Shown here one piece after another: positions 35,305 to 44,549 of a stretch of DNA of 64,000 bases (positions within the stretch are counted from its first letter, which is position 1; every line of letters begins with the position of its first letter). The stretch comes from Cellulomonas fimi (lineage in GTDB: Bacteria; Actinomycetota; Actinomycetes; Actinomycetales; Cellulomonadaceae), in contig NZ_CP110680.1 in the NCBI RefSeq assembly GCF_028583725.1, positions 1,798,001-1,862,000 of the forward strand, read 5' to 3'. The notes under the pieces are model-generated. The model ran no database searches, was not told the DNA's origin, and was given only the letters and a program-made list of their open reading frames with translations. The position numbers were made by a program, and so were the translations under genes.

Positions 35305-35817
35305 TCATCCCCAGCCGCACGCCAGGTGCACGCCGTGCACGACCGCGGCCACGGGCGACCCCCACAGCTCGGCGAACAGGTCCGCGTCCTGCGGCTCGCG
35401 GACGTAGACGGGGGCGCCCCACGCGTCGTCCCACGACTCCGCAGCGACCCCGGCGGGGGCGGGCGGCACGCAGATCACCGGCGTCGCCGGTGCGCCGTAG
35501 CCGAGCGACTCGGCGCGTTCTCGTGCCTCGTCGAGGGTCGGGTCGTCGTCGGCGGGTGCGATCGCGAGCCACACGATCGAGGAGGGCTCGGTGGCGGCCA
35601 TCGCCTCGTCCTCGGGCAGCGCCGTCGGCCACGGCGTGGACGCGGTCGGCGTCGCGGCGCCTCCGGGTGTGTCCGCGGTCGTCGGGGCACCCTCCGTCGC
35701 GGCGGTCGGCGCGACCGCGTCGCTGGGAGCGGGCGTCGTGCAGCCGGCGAGCACGAGCGTGACCAGGGCGAACGTCAGCGGCGTCGTGCGGCGCCGGCGG
35801 ATCGCGCGAGGGGGCAT
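35305..35817 (-). CDS. Lipoprotein of unknown function
   Basis: 170 residues. Basic n-region (MPPRAIRRRR), hydrophobic helix and lipobox LVLAGC with lipid Cys at 26. A Thr/Ala/Pro-rich linker (about 27-70) leads to a folded domain with SIVWLAIAPADDDPTLDEA and CVPPAPAGVAAESWDDAW. No named family recognised. Ends 28 bp from the convergent frameshifted gene. Confidence 0.78.
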   Translation of the reverse strand: MPPRAIRRRRTTPLTFALVTLVLAGCTTPAPSDAVAPTAATEGAPTTADTPGGAATPTASTPWPTALPEDEAMAATEPSSIVWLAIAPADDDPTLDEARERAESLGYGAPATPVICVPPAPAGVAAESWDDAWGAPVYVREPQDADLFAELWGSPVAAVVHGVHLACGWG

Positions 35818-35931
35818 GGGCCGAGGATGGCGCACCGCCTCGCCGGCGAGCGCGCGTGTGCCGCACCGGGACCCGATCGTGACGCGGCCGCGTGCGGGCC
35901 GGACGCGAGGCGCACTTGCTACCGTCCGCGG

Positions 35932-36783
35932 GTGGCCACCACCCGCGTCTCGTCGCTGCACGTCTTCCCCGTGAAGTCGCTGCGCGGCGTCGGCGTCCCG
36001 GTGGCAGACGTCGACCCGTGGGGCGTCCGGGGTGACCGGCGGTGGATGGTCGTGACCGCCGACGGCACCGTGCTGACGGCTCGCGAGCACCCGGCGATGC
36101 TCGGGGTCCGCGCGACGCCGGACGGCGCGTCGTTGCGGCTCACCGCGGCCGGGGCCGGCGACCTCGTCGTCACCGAGCCCGTGGACGCGGAGCCCGACGT
36201 CGTCGTCGGGCTGTCACGCCTCGACCGGGCGACCGCGGCCGGGGCGGAGGCCGACGCGTGGTTGTCCGACGTGCTCGGACGCTCCGTGCGGCTGGTCTGG
36301 CTCGACGACCCGCGGCGGCGGTCGGTGAGCGTCCACCACGGGGGGCGCCCCGGCGATGCGCTCAACCTCGCGGACGCCGGTCCGTTGCTGGTCACCACCG
36401 AGGCGTCGATGGCGGCGCTGAACGGGTGGATCGCGGACCGGGTGCTGGAGACGGCGGACCCGACGGGGTCGCCGCAGCCGCCCGCGCCCCTGCCGATGGA
36501 GCGGTTCCGGCCGAACCTCGTCGTCGGCGGGGACCTGGAGCCGTTCGAGGAGGACCGGTGGGCGGGGCTGCGGGTCGGTCACGTCGAGCTGCGGTTCGCG
36601 GAGCGGTGCGACCGGTGCAGCCTCACCACGATCGACCTGGACGCGCTCGTCACGACGAAGGAGCCGATCCGGACGCTCGCGCGGCACCGGCGTGAGGACG
36701 GGAAGACGTGGTTCGGCGTGCGGATGGTGCCCGTGCGGACGGGCCGCGTGACGGTCGGCGACCTGGTCACGCCGCTGCGCTGA
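35932..36783 (+). CDS. MOSC-domain protein with N-terminal beta-barrel (mARC/YcbX type)
   Basis: 283 residues, GTG start. N-terminal MOSC_N beta-barrel (VSSLHVFPVKSLRGVGV, GVRGDRRWMVV) and C-terminal MOSC domain with RFRPNLVVGGDLEPFEEDRWA and the Cys-containing RCDRCSLTTID, equivalent to the molybdenum-binding Cys of mARC proteins. Such proteins reduce N-hydroxylated bases using the molybdenum cofactor. No ferredoxin domain follows, so electrons must come from another protein. Confidence 0.9.
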   Translation: MATTRVSSLHVFPVKSLRGVGVPVADVDPWGVRGDRRWMVVTADGTVLTAREHPAMLGVRATPDGASLRLTAAGAGDLVVTEPVDAEPDVVVGLSRLDRATAAGAEADAWLSDVLGRSVRLVWLDDPRRRSVSVHHGGRPGDALNLADAGPLLVTTEASMAALNGWIADRVLETADPTGSPQPPAPLPMERFRPNLVVGGDLEPFEEDRWAGLRVGHVELRFAERCDRCSLTTIDLDALVTTKEPIRTLARHRREDGKTWFGVRMVPVRTGRVTVGDLVTPLR

Positions 36784-36844
36784 GGCGGCCCCCGGTGCGC
36801 GCACGTGGGCGGCGGCCGCCCGCGTGGCGGGTAGCGTGCGTGAC

Positions 36845-38041
36845 GTGACCGCCCCGCGCCTGGCCGACGTCGTCCGCACGCTCGAGCGCCGCTACCCGCC
36901 GGCGACGGCCGAGTCGTGGGACGCGGTCGGGCTGGTCGCGGGCGACCCGGCGCAGGAGGTCCGGCGGGTGCTGCTCGCCGTCGACCCGGTCGCGGACGTC
37001 GTCGAGGAGGCCGTCGCCTGGGGCGCGGACCTCGTCGTCACGCACCACCCGCTCCTGCTGCGGCCGGTGCACTCGGTCGCGGCCACGACGTTCAAGGGTG
37101 CGCTGCTGCACCGGCTCGTGCGGTCGGGCGTCGCGCTCTACACCGCGCACACCAACGCGGACGCCGCGGTCGGGGGCGTCGCGGACGCGCTGGCCGACGC
37201 GCTCGGGCTCGTCGATCGGACGCCGCTGCAGGCCGCGACGGCGGAGCCGCTCGACAAGGTCGTCGCGATGGTGCCCGTCGGCGACGCGGAGGCGCTCGTC
37301 GACGCCCTGGCGGCCGCCGGCGCGGGCGCGATCGGCCGGTACGCGCGCTGCGCGTGGACCACGACGGGCGAGGGCACGTTCACCCCGCTCGACGGTGCGG
37401 ACCCGGCGATCGGCGCGGTCGGCGAGGTCGAGCGGGTCGTCGAGGCACGCGTCGAGATGGTCGCGCCGCGGCGGCTGCGGTCCGCGGTCGTCGCCGCGCT
37501 GCGCGCCGCGCACCCGTACGAGGAGCCGGCGTTCGACGTCCTCGAGCTCGCGTCGTGGCCGGGATCGACCGGGATCGGCCGGGTGGGCCGGCTCGCGCGA
37601 CCGACCACGCTCGCCGCGTTCGCCGCCGACGTCGCCGCCGCGGTCCCGGCCACCGCGCAGGGCGTCCGGTACGCGGGCGACGCCGACGGGCGGGTCGAGC
37701 GGGTGGCCGTCGTCGGGGGCTCGGGGGACTCGCTGGTCGACGCCGTCCGTGCCGCGGGCGTCGACGCGTACGTGACCGCGGACCTGCGCCACCACCCGGC
37801 GTCCGAGCTGCGCGAGCGGGCCGCGTTCGAGGCGCGCGACGGGCATGCACCGCCGTACCTCGTCGACCTCGCGCACTTCGCGTCCGAGTGGCCGTGGCTC
37901 GCGCGCGCGGCCCGTGACCTGGAGACCGACCTGGCCGCCGCGGGCACTACGGTGGAGACCCGGGTCAGCACCCTCAGCACCGACCCCTGGACGGGCCGCG
38001 TCGCCGCGCCCGCCCCCCTCCCGCCGGAAGGACACCCGTGA
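36845..38041 (+). CDS. Nif3-like dinuclear metal-centre hexameric protein
   Basis: 398 residues. GTP cyclohydrolase 1 type 2/NIF3 family: SWDAVGLVAGDP, the metal motif LVVTHHPLLLRPV, TAHTNADAAVGG, and, after the inserted PII-like domain (about 140-250), YVTADLRHHPASELRE and YLVDLAHFASEW. The protein forms a hexameric ring with a dinuclear metal site; function remains unclear. The GTG at 36845 (MTAPRLADVV) is preferred to 36824. Its stop overlaps the next GTG by 4 bp, so it is co-translated with the zinc-ribbon protein. Confidence 0.92.
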   Translation: MTAPRLADVVRTLERRYPPATAESWDAVGLVAGDPAQEVRRVLLAVDPVADVVEEAVAWGADLVVTHHPLLLRPVHSVAATTFKGALLHRLVRSGVALYTAHTNADAAVGGVADALADALGLVDRTPLQAATAEPLDKVVAMVPVGDAEALVDALAAAGAGAIGRYARCAWTTTGEGTFTPLDGADPAIGAVGEVERVVEARVEMVAPRRLRSAVVAALRAAHPYEEPAFDVLELASWPGSTGIGRVGRLARPTTLAAFAADVAAAVPATAQGVRYAGDADGRVERVAVVGGSGDSLVDAVRAAGVDAYVTADLRHHPASELRERAAFEARDGHAPPYLVDLAHFASEWPWLARAARDLETDLAAAGTTVETRVSTLSTDPWTGRVAAPAPLPPEGHP

Positions 38042-38787
38042 CGACTGCCCCCGCGGCGGACCAGCGCCGCCTGCTCGACGTCCAGGAGCTCGACACGCGG
38101 CTCGACCAGCTCGCGCACAAGCGCCGGACGCTGCCCGAGCTCGCGCGGCTGCTGGAGCTCGACGCGCAGCTCGCCGACCTGCACACCGCGCTCGTCACGT
38201 CGCGCACCGCGGTCGAGGACCTGCGTCGTGAGCTCGCCAAGGCGGAGGCCGACGTCGAGCAGGTGCGCTCGCGCGCGCGGCGCGACCAGCAGCGCCTCGA
38301 CTCGGGACAGGGCAGCGCGAAGGACCTGCAGGCGCTCACGAGCGAGATCGCGTCGCTCGCCCGACGTCAGGGCGACCTCGAGGAGGTCGAGCTCGAGGTC
38401 ATGGAGCGGCTGGAGGCGCACGAGGGCGCGCTGACCGAGGTGACGAAGGCGTACGACGCGCTCGTCGCGCAGAAGGAGGCGGTCGAGGCCGACCGCGACG
38501 CCGCGTTCCGGACGATCGACGCGGACGCCGAGCGGGTCCGCGGCGAGCGCGCGACGGCGGCCGAGGGCCTCGACGCCGGGCTCGTCACGCTGTACGAGCG
38601 GCTGCGGGGCCAGCTCGGCGGGCTGGGCGCCGCGCCGCTGCGCGGTCGTCGCTGCGAGGGGTGCCGGCTCGAGCTCAACCCGCTCGACCTCGACGCGATC
38701 CGCTCGAAGGGCGAGGACCAGGTCGTGCGCTGCGAGGAGTGCGGGCGCATCCTCGTGCGCCTGCCCGAGCCGGCCGCCGCGGTCTGA
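38038..38787 (+). CDS. Coiled-coil protein with C4-type zinc ribbon (CT398-like)
   Basis: 249 residues. An N-terminal long coiled coil (about 8-190) ends in a C-terminal zinc ribbon formed by CEGC and CEEC pairs. This matches the zf-RING_7/CT398 family (Mycobacterium Rv2229c), found with Nif3 and RNase H genes. Function unproven, perhaps a nucleic-acid or protein adaptor. Overlaps the Nif3-like gene by 4 bp and the RNase H gene by 1 bp (TGATG). Confidence 0.92.
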   Translation: MTTAPAADQRRLLDVQELDTRLDQLAHKRRTLPELARLLELDAQLADLHTALVTSRTAVEDLRRELAKAEADVEQVRSRARRDQQRLDSGQGSAKDLQALTSEIASLARRQGDLEEVELEVMERLEAHEGALTEVTKAYDALVAQKEAVEADRDAAFRTIDADAERVRGERATAAEGLDAGLVTLYERLRGQLGGLGAAPLRGRRCEGCRLELNPLDLDAIRSKGEDQVVRCEECGRILVRLPEPAAAV

Positions 38788-39989
38788 TGACCCGTCGGCT
38801 CGTCGTCGAGGCCGACGGCGGCTCGCGGGGCAACCCCGGGCCCGCCGGGTACGGCGCCGTCGTGCGGGACGCGGGCACGGGGAAGGTGCTCGCCGAGCGG
38901 GCGGACTTCCTCGGGGTCGCGTCGAACAACGTCGCCGAGTACTCCGGCCTGGTCGCCGGGCTGCGGGCGGCGCTCGCGATCGACCCGTCCGCACGGATCG
39001 AGGTGCGGATGGACTCGCAGCTCGTCATCGAGCAGATGCGCGGCACGTGGAAGATCAAGCACGCCGACATGCGCCGGCTCGCCGACGAGGTGCACGCGCT
39101 CGTCGACCCCGCGGACGTCACCTGGACGTGGGTGCCGCGCGCGCAGAACGGCGCCGCCGACCGGCTGGCGAACCTCGCGATGGACCGTGAGAGTGGGCTG
39201 GTGACCGACGACGCCAGCACCGGCCCGCTCACCCCGCCGAGCACCGACCCGGCCGGTTCCGGCACGCAGTCGGCGACCGGCGCGGGGGACCCGGGGTCCG
39301 GCCGCGCGCCGCGCCCGTCGGGTGCGGGCGTGCGGTTCGACGAGGAGAAGCCCGTCACCGTCGTGCTCGTGCGGCACGGTCAGACCGCGATGACGGTCTC
39401 CCGCGGGTACTCCGGCTCGTCGGAGCCCGGGCCGCCGCTCGACGAGCACGGGCAGCAGCAGGCCCGGGCCGCCGCGGTGCTTGTCGACCGGATCGGGCAC
39501 GACCTGTGGGGCGACATCGAGTACCCGTCGGAGATCATCGCGTCCCCGATGGTGCGCACGCAGGAGACCGCCGCGATCATCGCGGAGCGGCTGAAGCTCC
39601 CCGTCGAGACCGTCGACCTCGTCAAGGAGGCCGACTTCGGCGAGTGGCAGGGCCTCACCGCGGAGCAGATCGAGGAGCGCTGGCCGGGCGAGCTCGAGCC
39701 GTGGCACACGCGGGGCGACGTGCGGCCGCCCGGCGGCGAGTCGATCGCCGACGTGGGCGTGCGACTGCAGCAGGTGTTCGACGACCTGCTCGCCGACGGG
39801 CGCGGCCGGACCGTCGTCGTCGTGAGCCACGCGGTCGCGATCCGCGCGGCGCTGGGTGTGGCGATGGGTGCGCAGCCCGGGTCGTGGAGCCAGCTGCGTG
39901 TGGCACCGGCGTCGGTCAGCATCGTGCGGCTGTTCGCGGACAAGCGGCACGAGATCGCCGTCGTCGGGGTGCCGAGCGAGGGCTGGTAG
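38787..39989 (+). CDS. Bifunctional RNase H / acid phosphatase
   Basis: 400 residues. RNase HI domain (1-132): VEADGGSRGN, NNVAEYSGL, MDSQLVI and QNGAADRLAN supply the four acidic catalytic positions. A Pro/Gly/Ser linker (about 137-190) leads to a histidine phosphatase domain with LVRHGQTAM, MVRTQETAA and VVVSHAVAI. It corresponds to Rv2228c of M. tuberculosis, which removes RNA from hybrids and has alpha-ribazole-phosphatase-like activity. Third gene of the Nif3/zinc-ribbon operon. Confidence 0.95.
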   Translation: MTRRLVVEADGGSRGNPGPAGYGAVVRDAGTGKVLAERADFLGVASNNVAEYSGLVAGLRAALAIDPSARIEVRMDSQLVIEQMRGTWKIKHADMRRLADEVHALVDPADVTWTWVPRAQNGAADRLANLAMDRESGLVTDDASTGPLTPPSTDPAGSGTQSATGAGDPGSGRAPRPSGAGVRFDEEKPVTVVLVRHGQTAMTVSRGYSGSSEPGPPLDEHGQQQARAAAVLVDRIGHDLWGDIEYPSEIIASPMVRTQETAAIIAERLKLPVETVDLVKEADFGEWQGLTAEQIEERWPGELEPWHTRGDVRPPGGESIADVGVRLQQVFDDLLADGRGRTVVVVSHAVAIRAALGVAMGAQPGSWSQLRVAPASVSIVRLFADKRHEIAVVGVPSEGW

Positions 39990-40025
39990 GCCCGGTCCCG
40001 TCGCCGCGGCGCGACGCGTCCGGCG

Positions 40026-41201
40026 TCAGTGCGTCGCGGCGAGCGCGAGGACCGCGAGGACGACGACCGGGGGAGCGAGCAGCGCGCCCTGCGTCACGAT
40101 CGTGCGCACGGGGACGTCGAGCATGACCTGACGGCACCGGTGCCACCACAGCACCGTCGCGAGCGATCCCCACGGGGTCAGGAGCGGGCCCGCGCCGGTG
40201 CCGATGAGCAGCGCCGCCAGCCGCAGCGGGTCACCGGTCGCGGCGGGCTCGAGCGCCAGGTACGCGGGCAGGTTGTTGACGCCGTTCGACGCGAGCGCGG
40301 CGACGCCCCCGACGCGCAGCAGCTCGACGGCCCCGTTGCCGTCGCCCGCGAGGTCGCTCAGCAGCGCGCCGAGGCCGTGCGCGTGCGCCGTCTCGACGGC
40401 GACGAACAGCCCGAGCACCACGACGAGCGTCCGCCACGGTACGAGCTGCGAGGGCGGGACGGGCCACGGCCGTCGTCGCACGCGCGTCGCGACGAGCAGG
40501 ACGACCGCGACGCCGAGTGCGAGCGGGGCCGGAGGAAGCCCGACGACGAAGCCCACGGCCATCAGACCCGTGACACCGGCGGCGAGCAGCAGCAGCGGCC
40601 GGTCGGGGGCCGGTGAAGGCTCCTGCGGCTCGTACGTGCCGCCGAGGTGCCGCCGGTCGCGCACCGCCAGGATCGCGACGGTCACGACGATCGCGACCAG
40701 CGCGGGCGCCCACATGAGCGGCAGGAACGCAGCGCCAGCGCGCCGGATCGCGTGGTCGGCCAGCAGGTTCGTGAGGTTCGAGACGGGCAGCACGAGCGAC
40801 GCGGTGTTCGCCAGCGCGAGCACGGCCAGCGCGAACGGCAGGGGAGACGTGCGGGTGTGCCGCGCGAGCGCGATCACGACGGGCGTCAGCAGCACCGCGG
40901 TCGTGTCGAGCGACAGCACCGCGGTCGACAGCGTCGCGAGCACGACGACGAGCAGCCACAGCACGACGCGCCGGCCTCCCGCCACGCGAGCGGCGAGCCG
41001 CGCGGCCGCGTCGAACAGGCCCGCACCCGCGCCCGTCTCCGCGACGACCGTCAGCGCCGCGAGGAACAGCAGGATCGGCAGCACCCGCTCGGCGAGCGTC
41101 CGTGCGTCGTCGGCGGGCAACAACCCCGTCGCCGGCAGCAGCACCACGACCGCGGTGGCCACCGCCCACCACGGGAAGCCCCGGCGGGCGGGTCCGGTCA
41201 C
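40026..41201 (-). CDS. ArsB/NhaD-SLC13 superfamily transporter
   Basis: 391 residues with about eleven hydrophobic helices. The ion-transporter superfamily pattern is visible in LSTAVLSLDTTAVLLTPVVIAL, LALANTASLVLPVSNLTNLL, and a second-half repeat LASNGVNNLPAYLAL with TPWGSLATVLWW. Substrate could be an oxyanion such as arsenite, or Na+/H+; no arsenic genes are nearby. The GTG at 41201 overlaps the yaaA stop by 4 bp. Confidence 0.85.
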   Translation of the reverse strand: MTGPARRGFPWWAVATAVVVLLPATGLLPADDARTLAERVLPILLFLAALTVVAETGAGAGLFDAAARLAARVAGGRRVVLWLLVVVLATLSTAVLSLDTTAVLLTPVVIALARHTRTSPLPFALAVLALANTASLVLPVSNLTNLLADHAIRRAGAAFLPLMWAPALVAIVVTVAILAVRDRRHLGGTYEPQEPSPAPDRPLLLLAAGVTGLMAVGFVVGLPPAPLALGVAVVLLVATRVRRRPWPVPPSQLVPWRTLVVVLGLFVAVETAHAHGLGALLSDLAGDGNGAVELLRVGGVAALASNGVNNLPAYLALEPAATGDPLRLAALLIGTGAGPLLTPWGSLATVLWWHRCRQVMLDVPVRTIVTQGALLAPPVVVLAVLALAATH

Positions 41202-41974
41202 GCGACGACGAGCGACAGCATGCGCGCACCGCGCGCGGGCGGACCGAGCTCGACCGCGAGCAGCGCGTCGCCCACCAGCTCGGACGCCGCTGCCGCCAGG
41301 GCCTCCGCGTCGCGCGGCGGGCGCGCGCGGCGGGTCAGCAGGTGCCGCGTCAGGACGCCCCGCGTGTGCTTCGCGTGGTGCGACACGACCGACCGCACCC
41401 CGTCGACCTCGCGCAGGACGCGCACCGCGACCCAGTCCGCCGACCGCGGCGGGTGCCACGCGGCCAGGTACGCCGCCGACCGGCAGTCGACGACGAGCTC
41501 GCCGGCGGCGCGTGCGTCCAGCTCCACACCGAGCGGTCCGCGCCACGCCGCCGCAAGGGGTCCGATGCCCGGCAGGTCCGTGCCCATCGAGAGCCGGTAC
41601 GCGGGGATCGGGTCCTCGGGCGTGACCGCACCCCACAGCCCGGACACCACGCGCACCGACTCGTGCGCGCGCCGACGCGCGGCGGGCGTGAGCGAGTGCA
41701 GCCCGGCGGCGCCGTAGAGCACACCCGTGTACACCTGGCGCGCGGCGGCCGTCGGCGCGTCGCGCAGCGCCGTGTTGCGCGCGACCTCGTCCGCGAGGCT
41801 CGCGCCCACGCCGAGCACGGCCGCCGCGTCGGGACGCGCGCTCACCTCGGCGAGCGCGTCGAGCACCTTCTCCCGCACCGGCGTGAGCCCCGGCGACGAC
41901 AGGGCGCCGAGGTCGAGCGCCGGCCCCCGGGCAGGCGACGTCTTGGCCTCCGAGGGCGGCAGCAGCACGAGCAC
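41198..41974 (-). CDS. yaaA: YaaA family peroxide stress protein
   Basis: 258 residues from GTG 41974. N-terminal LVLLPPSEAKT and C-terminal VVSHHAKHTRGVLTRHL are the family signatures, with RLSMGTDLPG in between. In E. coli YaaA lowers free iron during hydrogen peroxide stress and binds DNA. Overlaps the downstream transporter start, so the pair is probably co-expressed. Confidence 0.92.
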   Translation of the reverse strand: MLVLLPPSEAKTSPARGPALDLGALSSPGLTPVREKVLDALAEVSARPDAAAVLGVGASLADEVARNTALRDAPTAAARQVYTGVLYGAAGLHSLTPAARRRAHESVRVVSGLWGAVTPEDPIPAYRLSMGTDLPGIGPLAAAWRGPLGVELDARAAGELVVDCRSAAYLAAWHPPRSADWVAVRVLREVDGVRSVVSHHAKHTRGVLTRHLLTRRARPPRDAEALAAAASELVGDALLAVELGPPARGARMLSLVVA

Positions 41975-42045
41975 GCCCCGACTGTAGGCTCCGCGAGCCG
42001 ACCCGGCCGCATCAGCGCCGGGCGTGTGCCGGAGGGGGTCGGGCG

Positions 42046-42429
42046 ATGGCGCAGGTCAAGGTGTACGGGCGGCGCGACGTGTGGTCCACGCGACGTCACG
42101 AGGTGTCCGACGCGATCCACGCCGCGCTCGTCGGCGCCTGGGGCCTCCCCGAGGACAAGCGGTTCCACCGCTTCCTGCTCCTCGACGCCGACGACCTCGT
42201 CGCACCCCGCTCGCCCGCCTACCTCGTCGTCGAGATCGTCTGCTTCACCGGCCGCAGCCGCGCCGCTCGCCGCGCGCTGATCGCCGCGTTCTTCGACTCG
42301 GTCGGGCCCGCACTGGGCCTCGACCCCGACGACCTCGAGGTCGTCATCGTCGAGAGCCCGCCCGAGAACTGGGGCATCCGCGGCCGCAGCGGCGACGAGC
42401 TCGACCTGCCCTACCGCGTGGACGTCTGA
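42046..42429 (+). CDS. Tautomerase family protein (Tautomerase_2)
   Basis: 127 residues, ATG. MAQVKVYGRRDVWSTRRHEVSDAIH, then EDKRFHRFLLLDADDL and VEIVCFTGRSRAARRALI, typical of the Tautomerase_2 group. The usual catalytic N-terminal Pro is not present: residue 2 is Ala, so classic tautomerase chemistry cannot be assumed. Located 49 bp before the RNase P RNA gene. Confidence 0.85.
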   Translation: MAQVKVYGRRDVWSTRRHEVSDAIHAALVGAWGLPEDKRFHRFLLLDADDLVAPRSPAYLVVEIVCFTGRSRAARRALIAAFFDSVGPALGLDPDDLEVVIVESPPENWGIRGRSGDELDLPYRVDV

Positions 42430-42477
42430 CCCCGGCTCGCGGCTTCGGCGGTGTGACCAGCGGGTAGACTCGGCCGC

Positions 42478-42877
42478 GCGGATGAGTCAGTCAGGCGGCC
42501 GCGTCAGGCCCTCGGGCCTGCCGAGGAACGTCCGGGCTCCGCAGGGCAGGGTGGTGGGTAACGCCCACCCGGGGTGACCCGCGGGACAGTGCCACAGAGA
42601 ACAGACCGCCGGCACCGCGTCGTGGAGATACGGCGCGGGCGCCGGTCAGGGTGAAACGGTGGTGTAAGAGACCACCAGCGCACCGGGTGACCGGTGCGGC
42701 TCGGTAAACCCCACCCGGAGCAAGGTCAGACAGGGAGCGTTCGAGGGCGGCCCGCCCGAGCTCCCGGGTAGACCGCTGGAGGCGTGCGGCAACGTACGTC
42801 GTAGAGGGATGGTCGCCACCCGTGCCGGGGCAACCGGGCACGGGGACAGAACCCGGCGTATCGACTGACTCATCCGC
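42478..42877 (+). ncRNA. rnpB: RNase P RNA, bacterial type A
   Basis: About 400 nt. P1 is formed by GCGGATGAGTCAGTC at the 5' end and its exact complement at the 3' end. Conserved core sequences are present: GAGGAACGTCCGGGC (P3/P4 region), ACAGAGAACAGACCGCC, GGTGAAACGGTGGTGTAAGAG, and ACAGAACCCGGCGTA near the 3' end. Catalytic RNA that makes mature tRNA 5' ends. Confidence 0.97.
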
Positions 42878-43419
42878 ATCCCGGTCGCTGGCCGCAGGAT
42901 GCTCGGCGCGGGGGCGACAGGCTCGCTCGGCCCCGGCCTGGCCTGTCTTCCGGAGCGGTGCCCAAGTCCCTGGGCTCGGTCAGCGCGAACGCCTCTGGCA
43001 TCCGCCGGAGCGGACGGCCCTTCCCGAGCCCGTCGCGCTGAGAGCGTACCGAGGCCGCGGGAGACGCCGCGACGAGGGCGGGTGGCCGACTCGTCGAGGG
43101 TGCGGCGTGCGGACCGGACCACCTACGTCAGCCTGGCACCGGGCGGCGTGGAGACGTCCTCGTGCGTTCAGCCCGGGCGGTCGCGTCGCAGACCGTCGAA
43201 CGAGCGGGCCCGACGTCTCGGCTCGGCTCCAGCATCACTGACCGTGCGCATCCGGCACCGTGGCGGATGCCCGGTGCTGTCAGCAGGTCGCGAACTGGGC
43301 GCTGTTCCGGTCGCGGGTTGCCGCGGGTGATCGGAGGATGAGCACCAGACCTCTCCGGAGAAGTCGGAGCGGTCGCGCACGCCCGTCACCTGGACGGCAG
43401 AGTCGCCGAGGGGGACCAC
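42878..43419. other. 542-bp region without a supported gene
   Basis: Between rnpB and the small gene at 43420. Open frames exist on both strands but have no start/RBS pattern or recognisable protein, and their composition (Arg/Ser/Pro-rich) is that of stop-poor GC-rich noncoding DNA. A weak hairpin, GCATCC...GGATGC, at 42876-42902 may end rnpB. Confidence 0.55.
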
Positions 43420-43719
43420 ATGGCCACGATCCACGTCTCACCCGATCCCGCACCGAGCGCGCCGGTCGTCTCGGCGTCGGTGCTCCGAGACGTCTCGGAG
43501 ACATTCCCGACCGCCGACGCGGTCACACAAGCGGTCCGTCTGCATGACGAGGCGTGCGAGGTGCACGAGCGTGCGGCCATCTTCTTCGACGAGCTCGCCG
43601 CGGCGGGCACCGAGCGTCGCGACTACTACCTCGGCCGTGCTGCCCGTCATCGGGTCCTCGCCGCGCAGGAGCAGGAGGCCGCCGCGCGGCAGAAGAGCAG
43701 GTCGCCGCTCGCCTTCTAG
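43420..43719 (+). CDS. Small hypothetical protein
   Basis: 99 residues from an ATG behind GAGGGGG. N-terminal Pro/Ser-rich part, then a helical section with VTQAVRLHDEACEVHERAAIFFDELAAAGTERRDYY. Looks like a short helical-bundle protein; no family recognised. Stands alone in a region of lineage-specific genes. Confidence 0.62.
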   Translation: MATIHVSPDPAPSAPVVSASVLRDVSETFPTADAVTQAVRLHDEACEVHERAAIFFDELAAAGTERRDYYLGRAARHRVLAAQEQEAAARQKSRSPLAF

Positions 43720-43892
43720 GTCACCGCTCGCAGGTCACCCCCTCCCGCCGCGCGGGAAGGTTCGGCTCGTGGCCGAGCTGGCGGCCGCCTCGATCGCGGG
43801 GTCGGGGTGACGACCGGAGGTCCGCCCGTCGACCTCGCGGGACGGTGGATGAACGTGTCGGCGCGATGTCCGTTTCGGCTAACTTCGCCCCC

Positions 43893-44549
43893 ATGTCGAA
43901 CCGCGCATGGGGGCACGGCCGCGCCACGACGGTCGTCGCGGCACTCGCCGCCGTACTGACCTCGATCACGCTGAGCGCGTGCTCTCAGGACCCTCCGTCC
44001 GACGACGGCCGCACTGGCGCCCAGGAGACGCCGACGCCGACCTCGGCGCCGAGCCCGACGCCGACGATGACGCCGGTCCCGCCCGGCACGATCGCGGCGC
44101 TGCCGGACGGGGTGAAGCCGACTCGCCCGGCCGAACTCGACGGGCCCCCGTCGCTCGACGCCGCGAAGGCCATCGCGCCGTACTACCTGCAACTCATGGC
44201 GTACGCCGAGAACACCAACGACATCGCCGAGCTCGAGTCCTTGAGTCACCCGGACTGCGTCTTCTGTGCGTCCACGATCGACGGCGTACGGGAGCTGTCG
44301 TCGATCGGAGGCCACGGGGTCGGCGGGGGCGTGTCGATCAGAGATGTCAGCGGGACCGCGGTCGACCCGCGCAACTGGTTCTCGCTCGACCTCGTCCTCC
44401 ATCAGGGCCCGGCCCAGAACGTCGACAAGAACGGTGTCGTCATCAAGGACTACCCCGGCTCCGCGGACTACGACGTCGAGATCATCGTGGTCCATCAAGA
44501 GGGACGTTGGCTGATCCGCGGGGTCTCCTACGAGCGGCGGGGCGCATGA
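43893..44549 (+). CDS. DUF6318-like lipoprotein
   Basis: 218 residues. Signal peptide with lipobox TLSAC, a Thr/Pro-rich linker (PTPTSAPSPTPTMTPVPPG), then a cystatin/NTF2-like alpha-beta domain with AIAPYYLQLMAYAENTNDIAELESLSHPDC and a paired CVFC. This arrangement is typical of DUF6318 lipoproteins of Cellulomonadaceae. The next gene begins within its stop (ATGA), so the two were a translational pair. An in-frame ATG at 43866 is an alternative start. Confidence 0.8.
   Translation: MSNRAWGHGRATTVVAALAAVLTSITLSACSQDPPSDDGRTGAQETPTPTSAPSPTPTMTPVPPGTIAALPDGVKPTRPAELDGPPSLDAAKAIAPYYLQLMAYAENTNDIAELESLSHPDCVFCASTIDGVRELSSIGGHGVGGGVSIRDVSGTAVDPRNWFSLDLVLHQGPAQNVDKNGVVIKDYPGSADYDVEIIVVHQEGRWLIRGVSYERRGA

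Noticed and set aside
42899..43330. Possible 143-residue gene after rnpB
   Set aside because: No ribosome binding site, no family resemblance, and Arg/Ser/Pro-rich composition typical of noncoding frames here.
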